Of a stretch of DNA of 50,819 bases, positions 10,463 to 22,466 are shown piece by piece. Position numbers and translations under genes: made by a program. The stretch spans positions 6,428,002-6,478,820 of the forward strand of contig BFEA01000007.1 in NCBI GenBank assembly GCA_003427395.1, written 5' to 3'. A model generated the notes under the pieces. That model made no database searches. It was not told the DNA's origin and saw only the letters and a program-made list of their open reading frames with translations. Origin of the DNA: Chara braunii. Lineage: Eukaryota; Streptophyta; Charophyceae; Charales; Characeae. How positions within the stretch are numbered: the stretch's first letter is position 1; every line of letters begins with the position of its first letter.

Positions 10463-11389
10463 GATATTGGGCTTCAAGTCTTGTCCTACTTGGGTCCACC
10501 AACGTCGGAATCATCAGAACACTCAGACTTGCGAAATTCAAACTTGCAATATACATTCAAATTTTGCAAGACTCATATTTGCAAAAATAACTCAGACCAT
10601 GAAAAACTTTGATTTCTCACATTTCCAATTTCGCTGATTTTGCTAGGGGAGGGAGAGCCGAAAAACTCAGATTTGTATTTGCAGGCCTAAATGGTGTCAG
10701 ATGACTTCGTAAGTTTATAGACCCGTTTTGTATACCCTACCTACGACCCCCCTAAAGTTTGGTTGATTCCTTCACCCTGACCCTACTTTCCCGTTCGAGC
10801 ATCGCCCGAGTCCCTAAGTGAACAGTTCGGGGAAGTCCATTTTCTGTTTTTGTTGGAAAATGATTTCAAATGGCCTGGGGTTTTGCAGTCCATCTACCTA
10901 CACTTAGGATATGGGGCCTGTCAAGTCTCAGACCCCATATCCCTTGTTTTGGTGGAGTTGGTTTTCGGCATCCCAGGGTTGTGCCGGCCCGTTGTTTTTT
11001 TTGGACCGGTCCTTGCCCCCGTGTCCGGTCAACGACTCTAAGCAACAGTGGCAGCCAAGAGTTTGGTCAGACATCATCAACAATAGCAGTAGTTCCACAA
11101 TCATCATCATTATCACAAGAGGCGGCTACAATCCCCTATTCTACTCCCCCCTATACCACGTTCAAATATAGCACGGGGTAGGTTGAAGAGGTGTTCAAAT
11201 AAAGCACAGGGGGGGATGAAGCGGTATTGAAATAGAGTAAAAACTGTTACAAACGCACAGTCCTACTATGCATATTCAACTGCTGGGAGACATCTGTAAT
11301 GAAGCAAAACAATGTCTGGTGGATAACTTGACAAGATGCATGAGTTACAATAGTCAAACGTTCACACATGGTCAGTACAGTCAAAGATT
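10463..11389. other. Unassigned spacer between tandem arrays
   Basis: Unique-looking sequence between the 54-bp minisatellite and the 150-175 bp array. Short open frames at 10850-11180 overlap in three frames and show no family signature. I see no gene or RNA in it. Confidence 0.5.
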
Positions 11390-12740
11390 AAAGTGACGAT
11401 TTTTCAACCAAGTGAGGAAGCGGGTAAAACACGAAGAAAAAAAACTCACAACACTAGAACGACTAAAGGTACAGGTTGCGATTTACAGCCAAATGAAGAA
11501 TTGGCCAAAAGATAGAGGGAGAGTGACGGAGCTTGAAAACACAAAGTACAACTGATGAATTACAATGAAGTGGGAAAATGAACAAGCATGAGTAGATGCC
11601 GACTGTAACACTAGAACGAGCAAAGACAAATGTAGCGATTTACAACCAAGTGAAGAAATGACCAAACGATGGAAGGAGAGTGAGTCAAACTCTCTACCAA
11701 GCTTGAAAACATAAAGTACAAAGAAGCGAATTACAGTGAAGTGGGAAAATGAACAAAGCATGAGTAAATGATGACTATAACACTAAAATAAGCAAGGACA
11801 AAATTAACGATTTACATCCAGGTGAAGGATTGGCCAAGAGAGGGAGGGAGAGTGAGTTTGAAAACACACAGTACAAAGTGGCGATTTACAATGGAGTAAG
11901 AAAATGGACAAAGCATGAGTACATGATGACTACAACACTAAAATAAACAAGGACAAGAGTAACAATTTACATCCAAGTGAATAATTGACCAACAGAGGGA
12001 GGAAAAATGAGTGAAACGCACTCCCAAGCTTGAAAAGACGAAGTACAAAGTGACGATTTACAATGGAGTGAGGAAATTGACAAAACATGAGTAGATGATG
12101 ACTACAACACTAGAATATGCAATGACAAACATAGCGATTTACATCCAATTGAAGAATTTGTCAAAAGAGAGAGGAAGAGTGAGTGAAACTTACTCCCAAG
12201 CTTGCAAAGTGACGATTTACAATGGAGTGAGGAAGTTGACAAAACATGAGTAGATGGTGACTACAACATTAGAATAAGCAAGGACAAGAGTAACGATTGA
12301 CATCCAATTGAATAATTGGTCAAAAAAGGGAGGGCTCAAGCTTGAAAACACAAAGTACAAAGTGACGATTAACAATGAAGTGACGAAATGGACAATGCAT
12401 AAGTAGATGATGACGGTAACACTAGAGTAAGCAATGATAAAAATAGTGATTGATATCTAAGTGATGAATCGACCAAAAGAGAGAGGGAGAGTGAGTGAAA
12501 CTCACTCCCAAGTTTGAAAACATAAATGACAACGTGACGATTTACAATGGAGTGAGGAAATTGACAAAGCATGAGTAGATGATGACTACAACACTAGAAT
12601 AAGCAAAGACAAAGTTAACGATTTACATCCAAGTAAAAAACTGATCAAAAGAGGGAGGGAAAGTGAGTGAAACTTACTCCATAACTTGAAAACACAAAGT
12701 ACAAAGTGACGATTTACAATGGAGTGAGGAAATGATCAAT
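11390..12740. repeat. Tandem array, units of about 152-176 bp
   Basis: A sequence centred on GATTTACATCCAAGTGAA recurs at about 11479, 11636, 11808, 11960, 12136, 12291, 12444 and 12617. Spacings are therefore 152-176 bp, giving about eight diverged copies. Each unit has two related halves, one starting ACGATTTACATCC and one starting ACGATTTACAATGGAGTG. They are joined by GAGTGAGTGAAACTCACTCCC (an inverted motif) and ACTACAACACTAGAATAAGC. The period is in the range of plant satellite DNA. There is no coding potential. Confidence 0.9.
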
Positions 12741-14214
12741 ATGGAGACAACCGGTAGTGGAGAAGCTAGTTCCTACTTTCCCTATGCTTAGTATGTTATT
12801 CATGGAAAAAAAAAGAGGAGGAGAGAAGATAAAAAAAGAAAAAAATGAAGGGCGAGTGAAAACGAATGCAGAAGAATTGGAAGAAGAAAGAAGAATACAA
12901 CATGATGAAAAAAAAGAGGAGGAAGAAGAAGAAAGTATGACAAATAGATGAAAAAAAAAAAAGAAAAAAAAAAGGACAACGACGAAGAAGAAGAATGTAA
13001 TGAAGAAATGAAGCACCTTCTCATTTTTTTTCACTCACCTCCTCTAGTGTCTTGTAGTTGAGATGCCGATCTTGATGAAACTTCCCTTCTCTCTGCACTT
13101 TTGTTGCCTAACTATGACTTCTTTTTTCTTCAAGTCTTCATCCTTCTGCCTTCCCAGCCTCTTCCTGACTATGGCAAACCCGTATCACTAAGGCTATGAA
13201 GTTCTTCCCTCTAGGAGGGCTAAGGGGATCCCTACCAGTCTTTTTTTCTTCCACACAGCCTGAGGGCTATGGCGGATCACTCCCCTAGGCTGGCACTACC
13301 ACTTCTAGCCTCAACAGTTCTCCTTGCTCGCCTAGTGTCTTCTCCAAGCTCCCAAACTAATAGCGGTTTCCCTCCTCTCACTCAAGTTGAGTGTGGAGCT
13401 CCCTTGGGCTCATACGGGGAACATGTACTTGACTCATGCAAATGTGACTGTGACGGGTTGGTCCCCTATCTTAAATAGGTTGGGCACAATGGTCCGGCCA
13501 ACCCATGAGCCTCTTCATGTGCCGCATGGTGAATCGAGGTACCCCCAAGACTTTGTTTCACTAGTAGGCCTTTCCGGGAGTACTTGAGTCGTTTTTTGGT
13601 CAAGTACATGTAGTCCAAATGGTTGTTACCAACTCGGACTGCCGTTAAGGCCTCCATATGCATCATTTTCATTTTTAGATGCTACCCCTTGGGGGTCCGA
13701 TATTCAAGGGGCAACCCTACGCGAAAGAAAAATGCCTTGTGACTTTTTTTCTCGATTTCCCTTGTCATATCCCAATTTGAGTAGGCCCAGGCATTTCCTT
13801 ATGCCATGGTACACTTTTAGCCTTGAATCTGGCTATGATCCAAGATCAACATTAATCCGAGTCACCCCCAAGTGACCCTTGCTTCAAATTTGAGCCTTAT
13901 GACCCCCCTTTTTAATTTATGGTACATCTGACCTCAATTTTTGACCAAATGCATTGTTCTATTTTTTTCGTTCTTTTGTTTCATTCCATTTTGGACTGCC
14001 AACTCATTCCGGAGTTGGCCATTTGTGTTGGCCTCACAAAAAACGACCATATCACCTCCTCCACGGATCTCAATCTCAGATCCATGACCCAAAATAAAAC
14101 TGGTCGATTTTTTTTTGTTTTTTATTTCATATTTGTCTTTTAAATAAGATATTGTCGAGATAATGCAACAAGGACCTTATTTCTTCACTTTGGATTTGCC
14201 TCCATTAAATTCGA
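12741..14214. other. Unassigned region with A/G-rich tract
   Basis: The left part (12800-13010) is A/G-rich low complexity. At 13269-13478 a 69-codon frame starts with a hydrophobic, signal-peptide-like stretch (LALPLLASTVLLARLV). It has no family match I recognise and no supporting context, so I do not call it a gene. I see nothing else. Confidence 0.4.
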
Positions 14215-15990
14215 AGTGATGAGGTCACAGTAGGGGTCTGCCAGTCCCTACGGTGCCAGTCCCAACTAGCCGACTCATTTTCCTTTACCTCTTTCTCCCC
14301 CTTTGTCCTATTCTCTCTCCTTTTCTCTCCTTGTTCTTTTCTTTTCTTTATTTTTGACATGACAAGTGCCAAGCAGCTGTTGAGGTTTTTTCTGGGCCAT
14401 GGATCTTAGTCTAGATCCAAATCTAGATCAAGTTGTTGACCGTTGTATCTCGGATCACAATAATGAAAATCCCCTACGCTCATAAGGGGCTTCATTTTGT
14501 CTCCATTAGTCTCAATTTCTGACACCCCTTACTCCGATTTTTCCTTGAAAACGTATTTTCTACATAGAGCCTCTTGGGGCTTCATTTTCTCATGCCTTGC
14601 TAGTCTGAGATATCTCGGACTGCAAGGTAGACTTCCCATCATCATTTCTTTTCCCCTATGCCTCCGAACTTCTTCTACCTTGTTCCCACTTGTGTTTCCA
14701 CTGACGTTTGCAAATATTTTCCACCATCTATATCTTAATATCGACGGTGTCACTTGCTTTGCGTGTCCATCCTTCAAATAGGGCCCCCTGTTCCCTTGGG
14801 ACAACTCAAGTCCCGACCACTCTCCCCATACTAGCTTCACTTTTTAGTCCTGCCGGTAGTCCCATCGACACCTGTCTCAAATTTCAATTGTTTTTATTTC
14901 GGTCCGTCTAGTCTCCAACATCGGTCTCGATGATGTGTATTTTTTTTTTATTTGGGACTCCCTAGTCCCTGACAATCCAATTTTTCCTTTCTATGTGTCT
15001 CAAGCGTGTCGATTATTTCCGGTCGCGAGATCCTTATCTCACGGTTGCCATTTACCGTCTCCACTTGCTCCATGCTTGAGACACTTCTTTTTGGTATCTT
15101 GAGTATGATAAGGCTCATTTTCCCTTGGGCTTGGCATCCACATGCAGTCCATTACTTCTCGGAGTGCAGTAGTGACTATTTTCCTAGTCTCATTGCCCCA
15201 CAACTTGTCCCAAACTGAAACAAAGTAAAGCGGTCCATTTCCAAGTGCATTGAAGCTCAATATAGGTCTTGGATGTACTTGAAATTATTATTTTTTCCCC
15301 TATTGTAATCCGTTGTATCTCGGTTGTATGAAGCCTTGATTTTCTTTGATTTTCTTAGAAAAATCTAAAGAAAATCAACATACTTTGTGACCGATTCACC
15401 CTCGGATGAATCCGGTCACAAACGTATTTCCCAAGTGACCGTTTTTTACCGTTAGTGGTGATTTTTTTTTCCCCCCCCCCCACAAGATTCAGAAAGTAAG
15501 GACTTGTAAGTCCCTACTGTGCCAGTCTCTACTGACGACCAACTCACTCTCACCTTCTCCTACTATTTTGTCTCACTCTCCCTCTCTTTTCTCTACTTGT
15601 TCTTTTTTTTTTTTTTTTTTTTTTTTACATGAACTTGCTGTTAAGACTTTTTGTATGCCCTACGTCTTAATCTAGACCTAGATCATGCCAAGGGGGAAAT
15701 CCGTTACTTCTTGAACTGCAATTATGACACCCCCTTACTCACGGGAGCGCCATTTTGCCGCCGTTCACTTGAAAATATGACCCCTTCTGCTCCGATGTTT
15801 CCTTGGTAGCTTATTTTTTATATGAAGCTCCTCAAGGCTTCAATTTCTCTAGGGTACGCAGTCTGGGATATCTCGAACTGCAATTCATACCCACCTTCCG
15901 TATTGCTTTCCTCTTTTATCTTTTAAAACCCTCACTCTTGATCCCACTAGTGTGTGCACTAGTGGTGATAATATTTTCACTCGGGGTTAA
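14215..15990. repeat. Old direct duplication, offset about 1.27 kb
   Basis: The block from about 14215 to 14760 is recognisably repeated from about 15490 to 15990. Shared landmarks in the same order are GTCTGCCAGTCCCTAC versus AAGTCCCTACTGTGCCAGTC, a TCTCTCC...TTGTTC pyrimidine tract, TCTTAGTCTAGATCCAAATC versus TCTTAATCTAGACCTAGATC, and TCTGAGATATCTCGGACTGCAA versus TCTGGGATATCTCGAACTGCAA. The copies are heavily diverged with indels. No reading frame is conserved between them. Confidence 0.7.
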
Positions 15991-16229
15991 TGACCACCGA
16001 AAATGTTGCGGAATGAGTCATTGAAGCTTGCATCAAATTTTGTGTAACCCTCCTTGAAGAATAACACTCGTTCCTCAATGAAAGTTGTTTTGAGTGTTCC
16101 CTTTCGTTAAGGAAGTATGGTTAATCTTTACACACTGTTGTTGTTGGTATCTCTTTTTGTTGACGAATGTGAGATTTGTTATTTTTAATGTTGTGGTGAA
16201 ATATTATTTATTTTATTTTTTTCTTTGGT

Positions 16230-17880
16230 AACTTTTTTTTTATAGGTCCTTCACTCTCACGCCATATACCTGTTTCACCCAAGATTAGTGAACTTTGCAT
16301 TGCTTTCTTCTTTGGTCCTCTCCCATTATCAACCCCCCACCCCTTTCGCCAAAGATTAGTGCTATTTGTTTCTCTTTTTTCTTTGGTAATTTTTTTCTTT
16401 TTAGGTCCTCCTCCACTCTCACCCCATATGCTCATTTTGCAGATGATTAGTGAAATTTGTTTTGCATTCTTTTTTAGTCCTCTCCCACTCTCACCCCATA
16501 CCTTACTTTTGTCGAAACGTAGTGCTATTTATTTTTCTTTTTTTCTTTGGTAACTTAGTTTTTTTTAGATCCTCCTCCACTCACACCCAATATACTCATT
16601 TCGTCGAAGATTAATGCTATTTGTTTCCCTTCTTTTCTTTGGTCCTCTCCCACTGTCATCCATACCCTCCTTTCGCCGAAGATTAGTGCTATTTGTTTTC
16701 GGTTATTTCTTTGGTTCCTTAGTTTTTTTTTTTTTGGCTCGCCTGCTCTTATCCTATACCCCTTTTTCATTGAAGACTATACTATTTGTTTTCTTTTTCT
16801 TCTTTGGTAAGTTTTTTTTTTTTTTTTTTTTCCGTACAACCTCTTCAGACCCCCTCAATTTCATCAAAGTTTACTGCTAATTGTTTTCCTTTTTTTTCTT
16901 TGTTAAGTTAACGTTTTTTAGGTTCTCCTCCACTCTCACTGTATACCCCGCTTTCGTCGAAGATTAGTGTTATTTGTTTTCCTTTTTTTCTTCGGTTAAT
17001 TTTTTTTTTCCAGGTCCTCCTCCACTCTCACCCCATATACCCGTTTCATTGAAGATTGGTGAACTTTGTATTGCTTTCTTCCTTGATGCTCTCCCACTGT
17101 CACCCTCCCCTTTCGCTGAAGATTAATGCTATTTTTTTTTTTTTTTTCCTTGGTAACTTTTTTTTTTAAGGTCGTCTAATACTAATTTCGTCGAAGATTA
17201 ATGCTATTTGTTTTCCTTTTTTTTCTTTGGTAACTTAGGTTTTTTAAAATCCTCCTCTACTCTCACTCCGTACCCCCTGTCACTGAAGATTAATGTTATT
17301 TGTTTTCCTTTTTTTCTTTGGTCCTCTCCCACTCTAACGCCCCCCCGGCCCCCCCCTTTCGCTGAAGATTAGTGCTATTTGTTTTTCTTTTTTTCTTTAT
17401 TATATATATTTTTTAATCTTACAACTTTGCTCCATCTCCCCCATTCGTCGAAGTTTGCTACTATTTGTTTTCGTTTTCTTCTTTGGTAACTTAGTCCTCC
17501 TCCACCCTCACCCCATCCCCCTATTTCCCCGAAGTTTACTGCTATTTATTTTCCTTTTCTTCTTTGGTAACTTAGTTTTTTTTTTCAATCCCCCTGACCT
17601 TACCCCATACCTTTCTTTCGACGAAGATTACAACTATTTGTTTTCGTTTTCTTCTTTGGTAACTTTTTTTTTTGAATCCTCCCGACCTCCCCCCATCCTT
17701 TACTTTCGACGAAGGTTGCTGCTATTTGTTTTTCTTTTCTTTGGTAACTTAGTTTTTTCTTCAATCCTCCCAATCTTAACCCGTCCCCCGCTTTCGACGA
17801 AGATTACTGCTATTTGTTTTCTTTTTTTTCTTTGGTGACTTAGTCTTTTTTTTTGTCTCCCTTTTTCCTCACCCCATCCT
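16230..17880. repeat. T-rich satellite, about 19 units of 65-95 bp
   Basis: The unit is GAAGATTAGTGCTATTTG followed by a T/C tract with TTCTTTGGTAACTTAG, then CCTCCTCCACTCTCACCCC and ATACCCCTTTCGTC. Instances start near 16283, 16353, 16441, 16515, 16607, 16678, 16770, 16865, 16959, 17053, 17118, 17196, 17284, 17365, 17450, 17530, 17622, 17710 and 17797. Spacing varies mainly through T-run length. Phe-rich or Lys-rich translations are composition effects. Confidence 0.88.
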
Positions 17881-17924
17881 CTTTTCTTTCTTTGTGGCTC
17901 ATCTGTAATCATTGAAGCAACACA

Positions 17925-18085
17925 TACAGACAGATAAACTGACAGACACACACAAACCCATAGTCAGACAGCCAGACAGCCAGGCAGACAGACATGCAAG
18001 TGAGTTACGGAAGCCTGACAGGCAGGCAGGCCACGCTGGTAGACAGGCCGGGCATGCCGACAGGTTGACAATCAAGCAACTAGGC
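17925..18085. repeat. Degenerate CAGA/CAGG tetranucleotide tract
   Basis: Irregular repeats of CAGA, CAGG and CAGC with occasional longer inserts, directly right of the T-rich satellite. It is simple sequence with no gene. Confidence 0.75.
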
Positions 18086-18567
18086 AAGCTGGCAAACTCC
18101 TACGTAACTGGGCACGTTGTCTCCCTTTATACTACTATTTATCATGGTGCTAATACTGAAGGTTACCTGGCGAATGTATGCATACAAGCTGTCATTGTGA
18201 CCTGTTGCAGTCATGATGAGGGTGTTGTTGGGGGGAACATGATAACTTTCATGTCTTCCTCGTTTTCTGGCCCTGTACCTCTGTCCCCGGGATATTTTGG
18301 AGGGCTACTAGGGTCCGGCCTTGCTTATGTGATGTTTGTGCTTTGCTAGCCTAAATGTGGTCAGTCTTATAACGAGGTTCATACCCCTTAACTACGAACT
18401 TGACACCATTTGTTGCCCCGACTCTAAGGCTCAAGGTCTAGTTCATAACCCTAAAAAAATCAGGGAGGAAACGATGCTCATTTGTTTTTTTTGGTTATTG
18501 CTTGGAGACCCGTGAAGGCACACAACACCTTTAGAACATTCAAGAAAACGAAAAACGTTCTCTTCGG
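18086..18567. other. Unassigned spacer
   Basis: About 480 bp between the CAGA/CAGG tract and the poly-A run, with no recognisable gene, RNA or repeat. Confidence 0.45.

Positions 18568-18615
<48 letters not shown>
18568..18615. repeat. Poly-A run at element A copy 2 boundary
   Basis: Forty-eight uninterrupted A residues, followed by GATAG and a short (GA)n, lie exactly where the match to 1-1623 begins (18624). A homopolymer this long next to a perfect duplicate is a likely assembly breakpoint, although a retroposon tail is possible. Confidence 0.9.
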
Positions 18616-18617
<2 letters not shown>

Positions 18618-18883
18618 TAGAGAGAGAGAGAGAGACAGACAGAGGGAGAGAGATACATGAAAGGAAGAAAATGGTCAACAATTTTTAAGACAGGGTAGTG
18701 AGTCAGAACATGCTTTAACTTTCTAAACGAGGACTCACAATCTTTGTCCTACAACCAAGACTTTTCCTTTTTCAATGATTTTCTCATAGGAGCAGCTATT
18801 AAGGAGAAGTTTCTGACGAACTTCCTATAGTAGCTAGCAAGCCCTAGGCAAGATCTTAGTTCAATTATAGTCTTAAGTTGTGG

Positions 18884-19589
18884 TCAATCTCTGATTGTTG
18901 TAATATTTTTTTCTATATGCCCTAAGTACAAGACTTCAGACTTAGCAAACTCAGACTTCTTCGGATTCAGTTTGAAGTCGCCCTCGTGCAACTTCGGCAA
19001 GACCATTCGTATGTGTTTCTCATGATCTTCTAATGTCTTACTATACACCAGAATGTTGTCGAGGTAGACTACTACGAACCGATCAAGCCATTGACGGGAC
19101 AATTCGTTCATTGACCTTTGAAAGGTTGTCGACACTTTGGTCAAACCGAAAGGCATAACTACAAACTTGTAGTGACCATACCTGGTTCGAAATGTCGTCT
19201 TGTGTTGATTCTAAGGAGCCATCTCGATTTGGTGGTACCCTGAAATCAATCTTGCTAAAGTATCTGCATCCCTGCAACTAATCCAATAGATCGTACATGA
19301 GCGGAAGAGGCTCCACGTTTTTGACAGTGATGAAGTTCAGCCCACGATAATCTATACAAAGACGTAGTTCACCTTCCTTTTTGGGCACAAACAAGACAGG
19401 TGCACCATAAGGAGATGAACTAGGGCAAATCCATCCTTTGTGAGTAAGTTTTTGCAGCTGCTTACGCAATTCCTCAAGTTCCCTAGGAGACATTCGGTAG
19501 ATGAGACCCTTCATAATCTTGCTTCCGGGAATAATCTCGATCGTGTGCTTAATAGCACGCTCAGTGATTCTCGTCGTCACAGTCTCCAA
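18884..19589 (-). pseudogene. Gypsy reverse transcriptase fragment, copy 2
   Basis: The same RT segment as at 261-966. It shows [14 protein letters not shown] and [11 protein letters not shown] in the first part, then an in-frame TAG at 19278-19280, QGCRYFSKIDF, a frame change near 19230, and FGLT plus VVYLDNILVYSKT in the last part. Element B has an Arg codon where this TAG stands and a TAG where this copy keeps the Gln of LQG. The catalytic YLDD is altered to YLDN. The palm ends after YLGHIEKN and the thumb is missing. It is inactive. Confidence 0.85.
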
Positions 19590-19613
19590 GTCCTTGTACT
19601 CATCGAGAAGTTT

Positions 19614-20246
19614 TTAAATAGAAGGTGGATAAGATGAGGAACACTCACCAACTCGCTTGACAAGCACCATCATCACCTCCTGATCCAACTTCTTCCTTAC
19701 TACTATCGAACGAGAGGGTGGATAACTCATACAACAAAAAAACAAAACGAAGTCAGAGCCAGACCTGTGATGCAATTTATTCGTACGTAGTTCGGACTTC
19801 TCGTCCTTGAGTTTGACAATTTTATCTTTGAACCTTACCTTTGGGTCGGCTTCCTCGTGCCAATCCATTCCCATAATCATATTAAACGGTAGATTATTTT
19901 CTATTAGGAAGGATATCTCATGTAGGATCTTCTTTCCTTCCTTAGTTCTGAAATGACACTTAACACGATCGACGTATTGAGAGACTTTGATCGTGCTCTT
20001 GCCAGCCAGTATAGACGTGATAGGTCGAGGTATGTCTTTTACCTTCATTCTCATATGCAGTTTGCGAATTGCCTTCTCTAAAATATACGACCTCGTCGAT
20101 CCTGGATCTAACAATGCACTAACTCGCGTGTGCGCAATCTCAATTTCTGCGATCATCAACTCATGGTTAAACTTAACTTTCTTCACCCACGAACTCAGTA
20201 GTGCTATCAGCTCATTGTTGAGCTCGTCAAGAGAATCGTCCAGTGA
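19614..20246 (-). pseudogene. Gypsy aspartic protease, copy 2
   Basis: The retropepsin segment, with ALLDPGST at the active site and MIMGMDW in the flap-side strand. It shares one frame with the RT segment, separated by a TAA at 19614-19616 in a context ([11 protein letters not shown]) that suggests a former Gln codon. Its N-terminal side is cut at 20246 by the inserted element. The protein context resumes at about 20663-20790 in a frame shifted by two, exactly what a 414-bp insertion plus 8-bp duplication predicts. Confidence 0.82.
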
Positions 20247-20248
20247 GA

Positions 20249-20662
20249 GAGAGACGGTTAACGGAGATCTCAATTTTCAGACCACTTGTCAGACCATTTA
20301 TAACAAAACCCAAGGGTCATTTTAACCAAACTTGCCACCAATTCATAGAGTGGAGATCATACTAACCACTTTAAGAAACAAAATTGAAAAAAAACTTTAA
20401 AAAGCTATAAATAAGCAAGGCAAAAGTGTGTTTTCATGCAAAATTCACCCATTTCAGTTTTCAGGATTTTTCAGGGCTAGCTAAAACAGTCAACTCCAAG
20501 ACCCCAACAAACACCAAACTTGGCACACACAGACCTTGACCAAAAATAAAACAGGGCAAAAACAAACAAACAAAAAAAACTAAAAAAAATGATCTCCAAT
20601 GCACTTTTCAGGGTTGAGGGGGACCAGGGCTGAAAAGTGGGGGTCCCTGTTAACCGCTTGTG
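20249..20662. mobile_element. MITE-like 414-bp insertion with 8-bp TSD
   Basis: The insertion is flanked by CAGTGAGA at 20241-20248 and 20663-20670. The termini form imperfect inverted repeats. The left end contains CGGTTAACGGAGATC then TTTTCAGACC; the reverse complement of the right end contains CGGTTAACAGGGACC then TTTTCAGCCC. A second internal hairpin (CACTTTTCAG/CTGAAAAGTG) lies at about 20598-20640. There is no coding capacity. Copy 1 shows the uninterrupted target. The 8-bp duplication suggests a non-autonomous hAT-type element, but the outermost bases are not a canonical hAT terminus, so the superfamily is uncertain. Confidence 0.78.
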
Positions 20663-20856
20663 CAGTGAGACAAAACAGAGTCCAGTGTCAGGGTGTTCTG
20701 GATGACGGACGGAAGAAGAGTCATTCTCTACCTTAAGAGCCGAAATGTTAGAAGGGGTTGTAGGCGCCTTACCTTTGTCTTTATCCAAACCCTTCGACTC
20801 AGTTTGCGCAGGTGTTACTCCTACTGGCTGCGCGCTTTTGGGTTTCTAATAAGTGG

Positions 20857-22466
20857 GCACCAGGCTATCACATGACCCACGACGCCACACTTGAGGCATT
20901 GGCGATTGTCCATCTTGGACTGCCACTTCTCACGTGTCATGTTCATTTTCTCCCATGGTTTTCAGAACGCTATGCCGAGACGCTTAGGGAACGAGTGTGG
21001 CCTCCTCTTGTTCTTCCACTGACTCTGACCTCCCTTGTTGGCCATTACAGCAGTGACATCACCCTTCCTAGATTCACTGGCGTCATCATCTCCTCCTCCC
21101 TCAAACTCGTCGAGGGGTAACCTCTCCACGGTGTCGTCGTTGAAAACTACGAGCATATGGTCCTAGCGCTTTTGCCGCCAAAGGACCCGCTTACCGTACC
21201 CACCAACTAGTCTCGACTTAACCATAGATGTATACGTCTCTTTTACCTGCGCAGTCATTTGCTCCCTTTGAAGCGTGAGGTTGAGGAACTGTCGGTAGTT
21301 ATACTTACAGGATTTGGCCTCAGCCACAAGATGTCCTTGAATGGGTTCTGGCAGAGCTCGCGAGAAGATATAAAGGAGTTTGTTGCCATGCAGGTTCAAT
21401 CCAAGTACCTGCAGCAACCGATCAACATCACGAGATAGCGCATTTACAAAGGTCCAATGTTTTTGCCCTATGGTGGTGAGCTCGTCGTCTGATCCAATAA
21501 TCTCTCTTTGATCTTCTGAAAGAATCCTCAGAGAGTCAGGGTTTTTGCCCACTCACTGATGTCGTCGGAACCAGCAGCGTTGGCTTTCCGGTTCTACCGA
21601 TGCAGTCCTACAATATGTCTGGATCTCAGCGATCCAGAGCAACAAGTGTTCGCCCCTCTTTCCGTTGTAGGTAAAAGAAAGTTTCATCTTAATTTTTTCT
21701 TTTTTCTTTGGTTTCTCTACCTCTTTGACCGGTTCTTCCTTTTTGGCGGGTTCGACTTTCTTTTCTTCCGGCTTCTCTGATTCCTTCTTGGACGTTCCAG
21801 GTTTCTCGGGCGTGACTTTCTTAGTTGCATCTTTCATCAACTTGTCCTGGGGTCCTACCTTCTCTTTCCCTTAGCCTCCTTCTCAACTGAAACCTGAGTT
21901 TTCTCTTTCACCAATCTTGTTACCGTCTCCAATGCGACGGTATTTTTATAAATATTTATCTCAAAGTGTGCCAGATAGGCCATCAAGCTATGTGGAACAA
22001 ATGCAAGGTTAGTGTCAGTTTCTTCAAAGTGAAATTGTTGTTTAATAAGTTCTACCTTCCTTTCTCGCTGTTCCTTTTCAATTTTTACTTTTTTGTACTC
22101 TTCCATATTTCTCTCTTCCTCATTCAACGCTTCTTCCAATTGCCTAATGTTTGCCATTATCAGGTCCTTAGTCAGTTATGGCATTTTCACTTTTTTTTTT
22201 TTTTTTTCTTTCATTTCCCCTTCTTCTTTCGGTGTGCCACCAGCAATCTTTACCAACTCCTCAGCGATATATTGATCAGGGGCAATTCGACCCTCATCAA
22301 TAGTACGCTGCACTCTTCCGCTGACCTCCATCATCTGCACAACCATTTCAACCCCTCTTAGTCCAGTCTCTGCAGCACGCAGATCGAACTGGCTACGTAC
22401 GTGTTGTTCAACCATGGCTTTAGCGTCGTACAATTCATTCAAGAGTTGTCGAAGATGGCTCATCAT
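20857..22466 (-). pseudogene. Gypsy gag of element A, with CCHC zinc knuckle
   Basis: This encodes the gag polyprotein that packages element RNA. From N to C terminus it has a Leu/Glu-rich helical segment (22466-22176), a Lys/Glu coiled-coil-like segment (22157-21855), a Pro/Lys/Glu linker, and a capsid-like segment starting FTYNGKRGEHLLLWI near 21700 and continuing to 21163. It ends with a CCHC knuckle, CLKCGVVGHVIAWC, at 20857-20898. The spacing C-x2-C-x4-H-x4-C is exact. From 21840 to the knuckle the frame is constant apart from stops at 21553, 21163 and 20962; a frame change lies near 21850 and a TAA at 22176. It starts at the ATG of MMSHL (22466). Confidence 0.78.

Larger units (their letters stand above)
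18624..22466 (-). mobile_element. Ty3/gypsy element A, copy 2 (gag, protease, partial RT)
   Basis: A minus-strand gypsy element running gag (22466 to about 20857), protease (to 19614) and RT (to 18884). It is truncated at the poly-A run before RNase H and integrase. I find no LTR or tRNA primer site upstream of gag. A 414-bp element with an 8-bp target duplication sits between the gag end and the protease. The domain order and the coiled-coil-rich gag resemble element B at 24763-35007, but the sequences are clearly diverged. Nonsense codons and frame changes show it is dead. Confidence 0.85.

Noticed and set aside
13269-13478. Small secreted-protein-like frame with a hydrophobic N terminus
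   Set aside because: Only 69 codons, no homolog I recognise, no regulatory context, and overlapped by an equally open frame.
16208-17951. Lys-rich and Phe-rich frames in the T-rich satellite
   Set aside because: Homopolymer composition explains them. Stops and frame changes occur with each unit.
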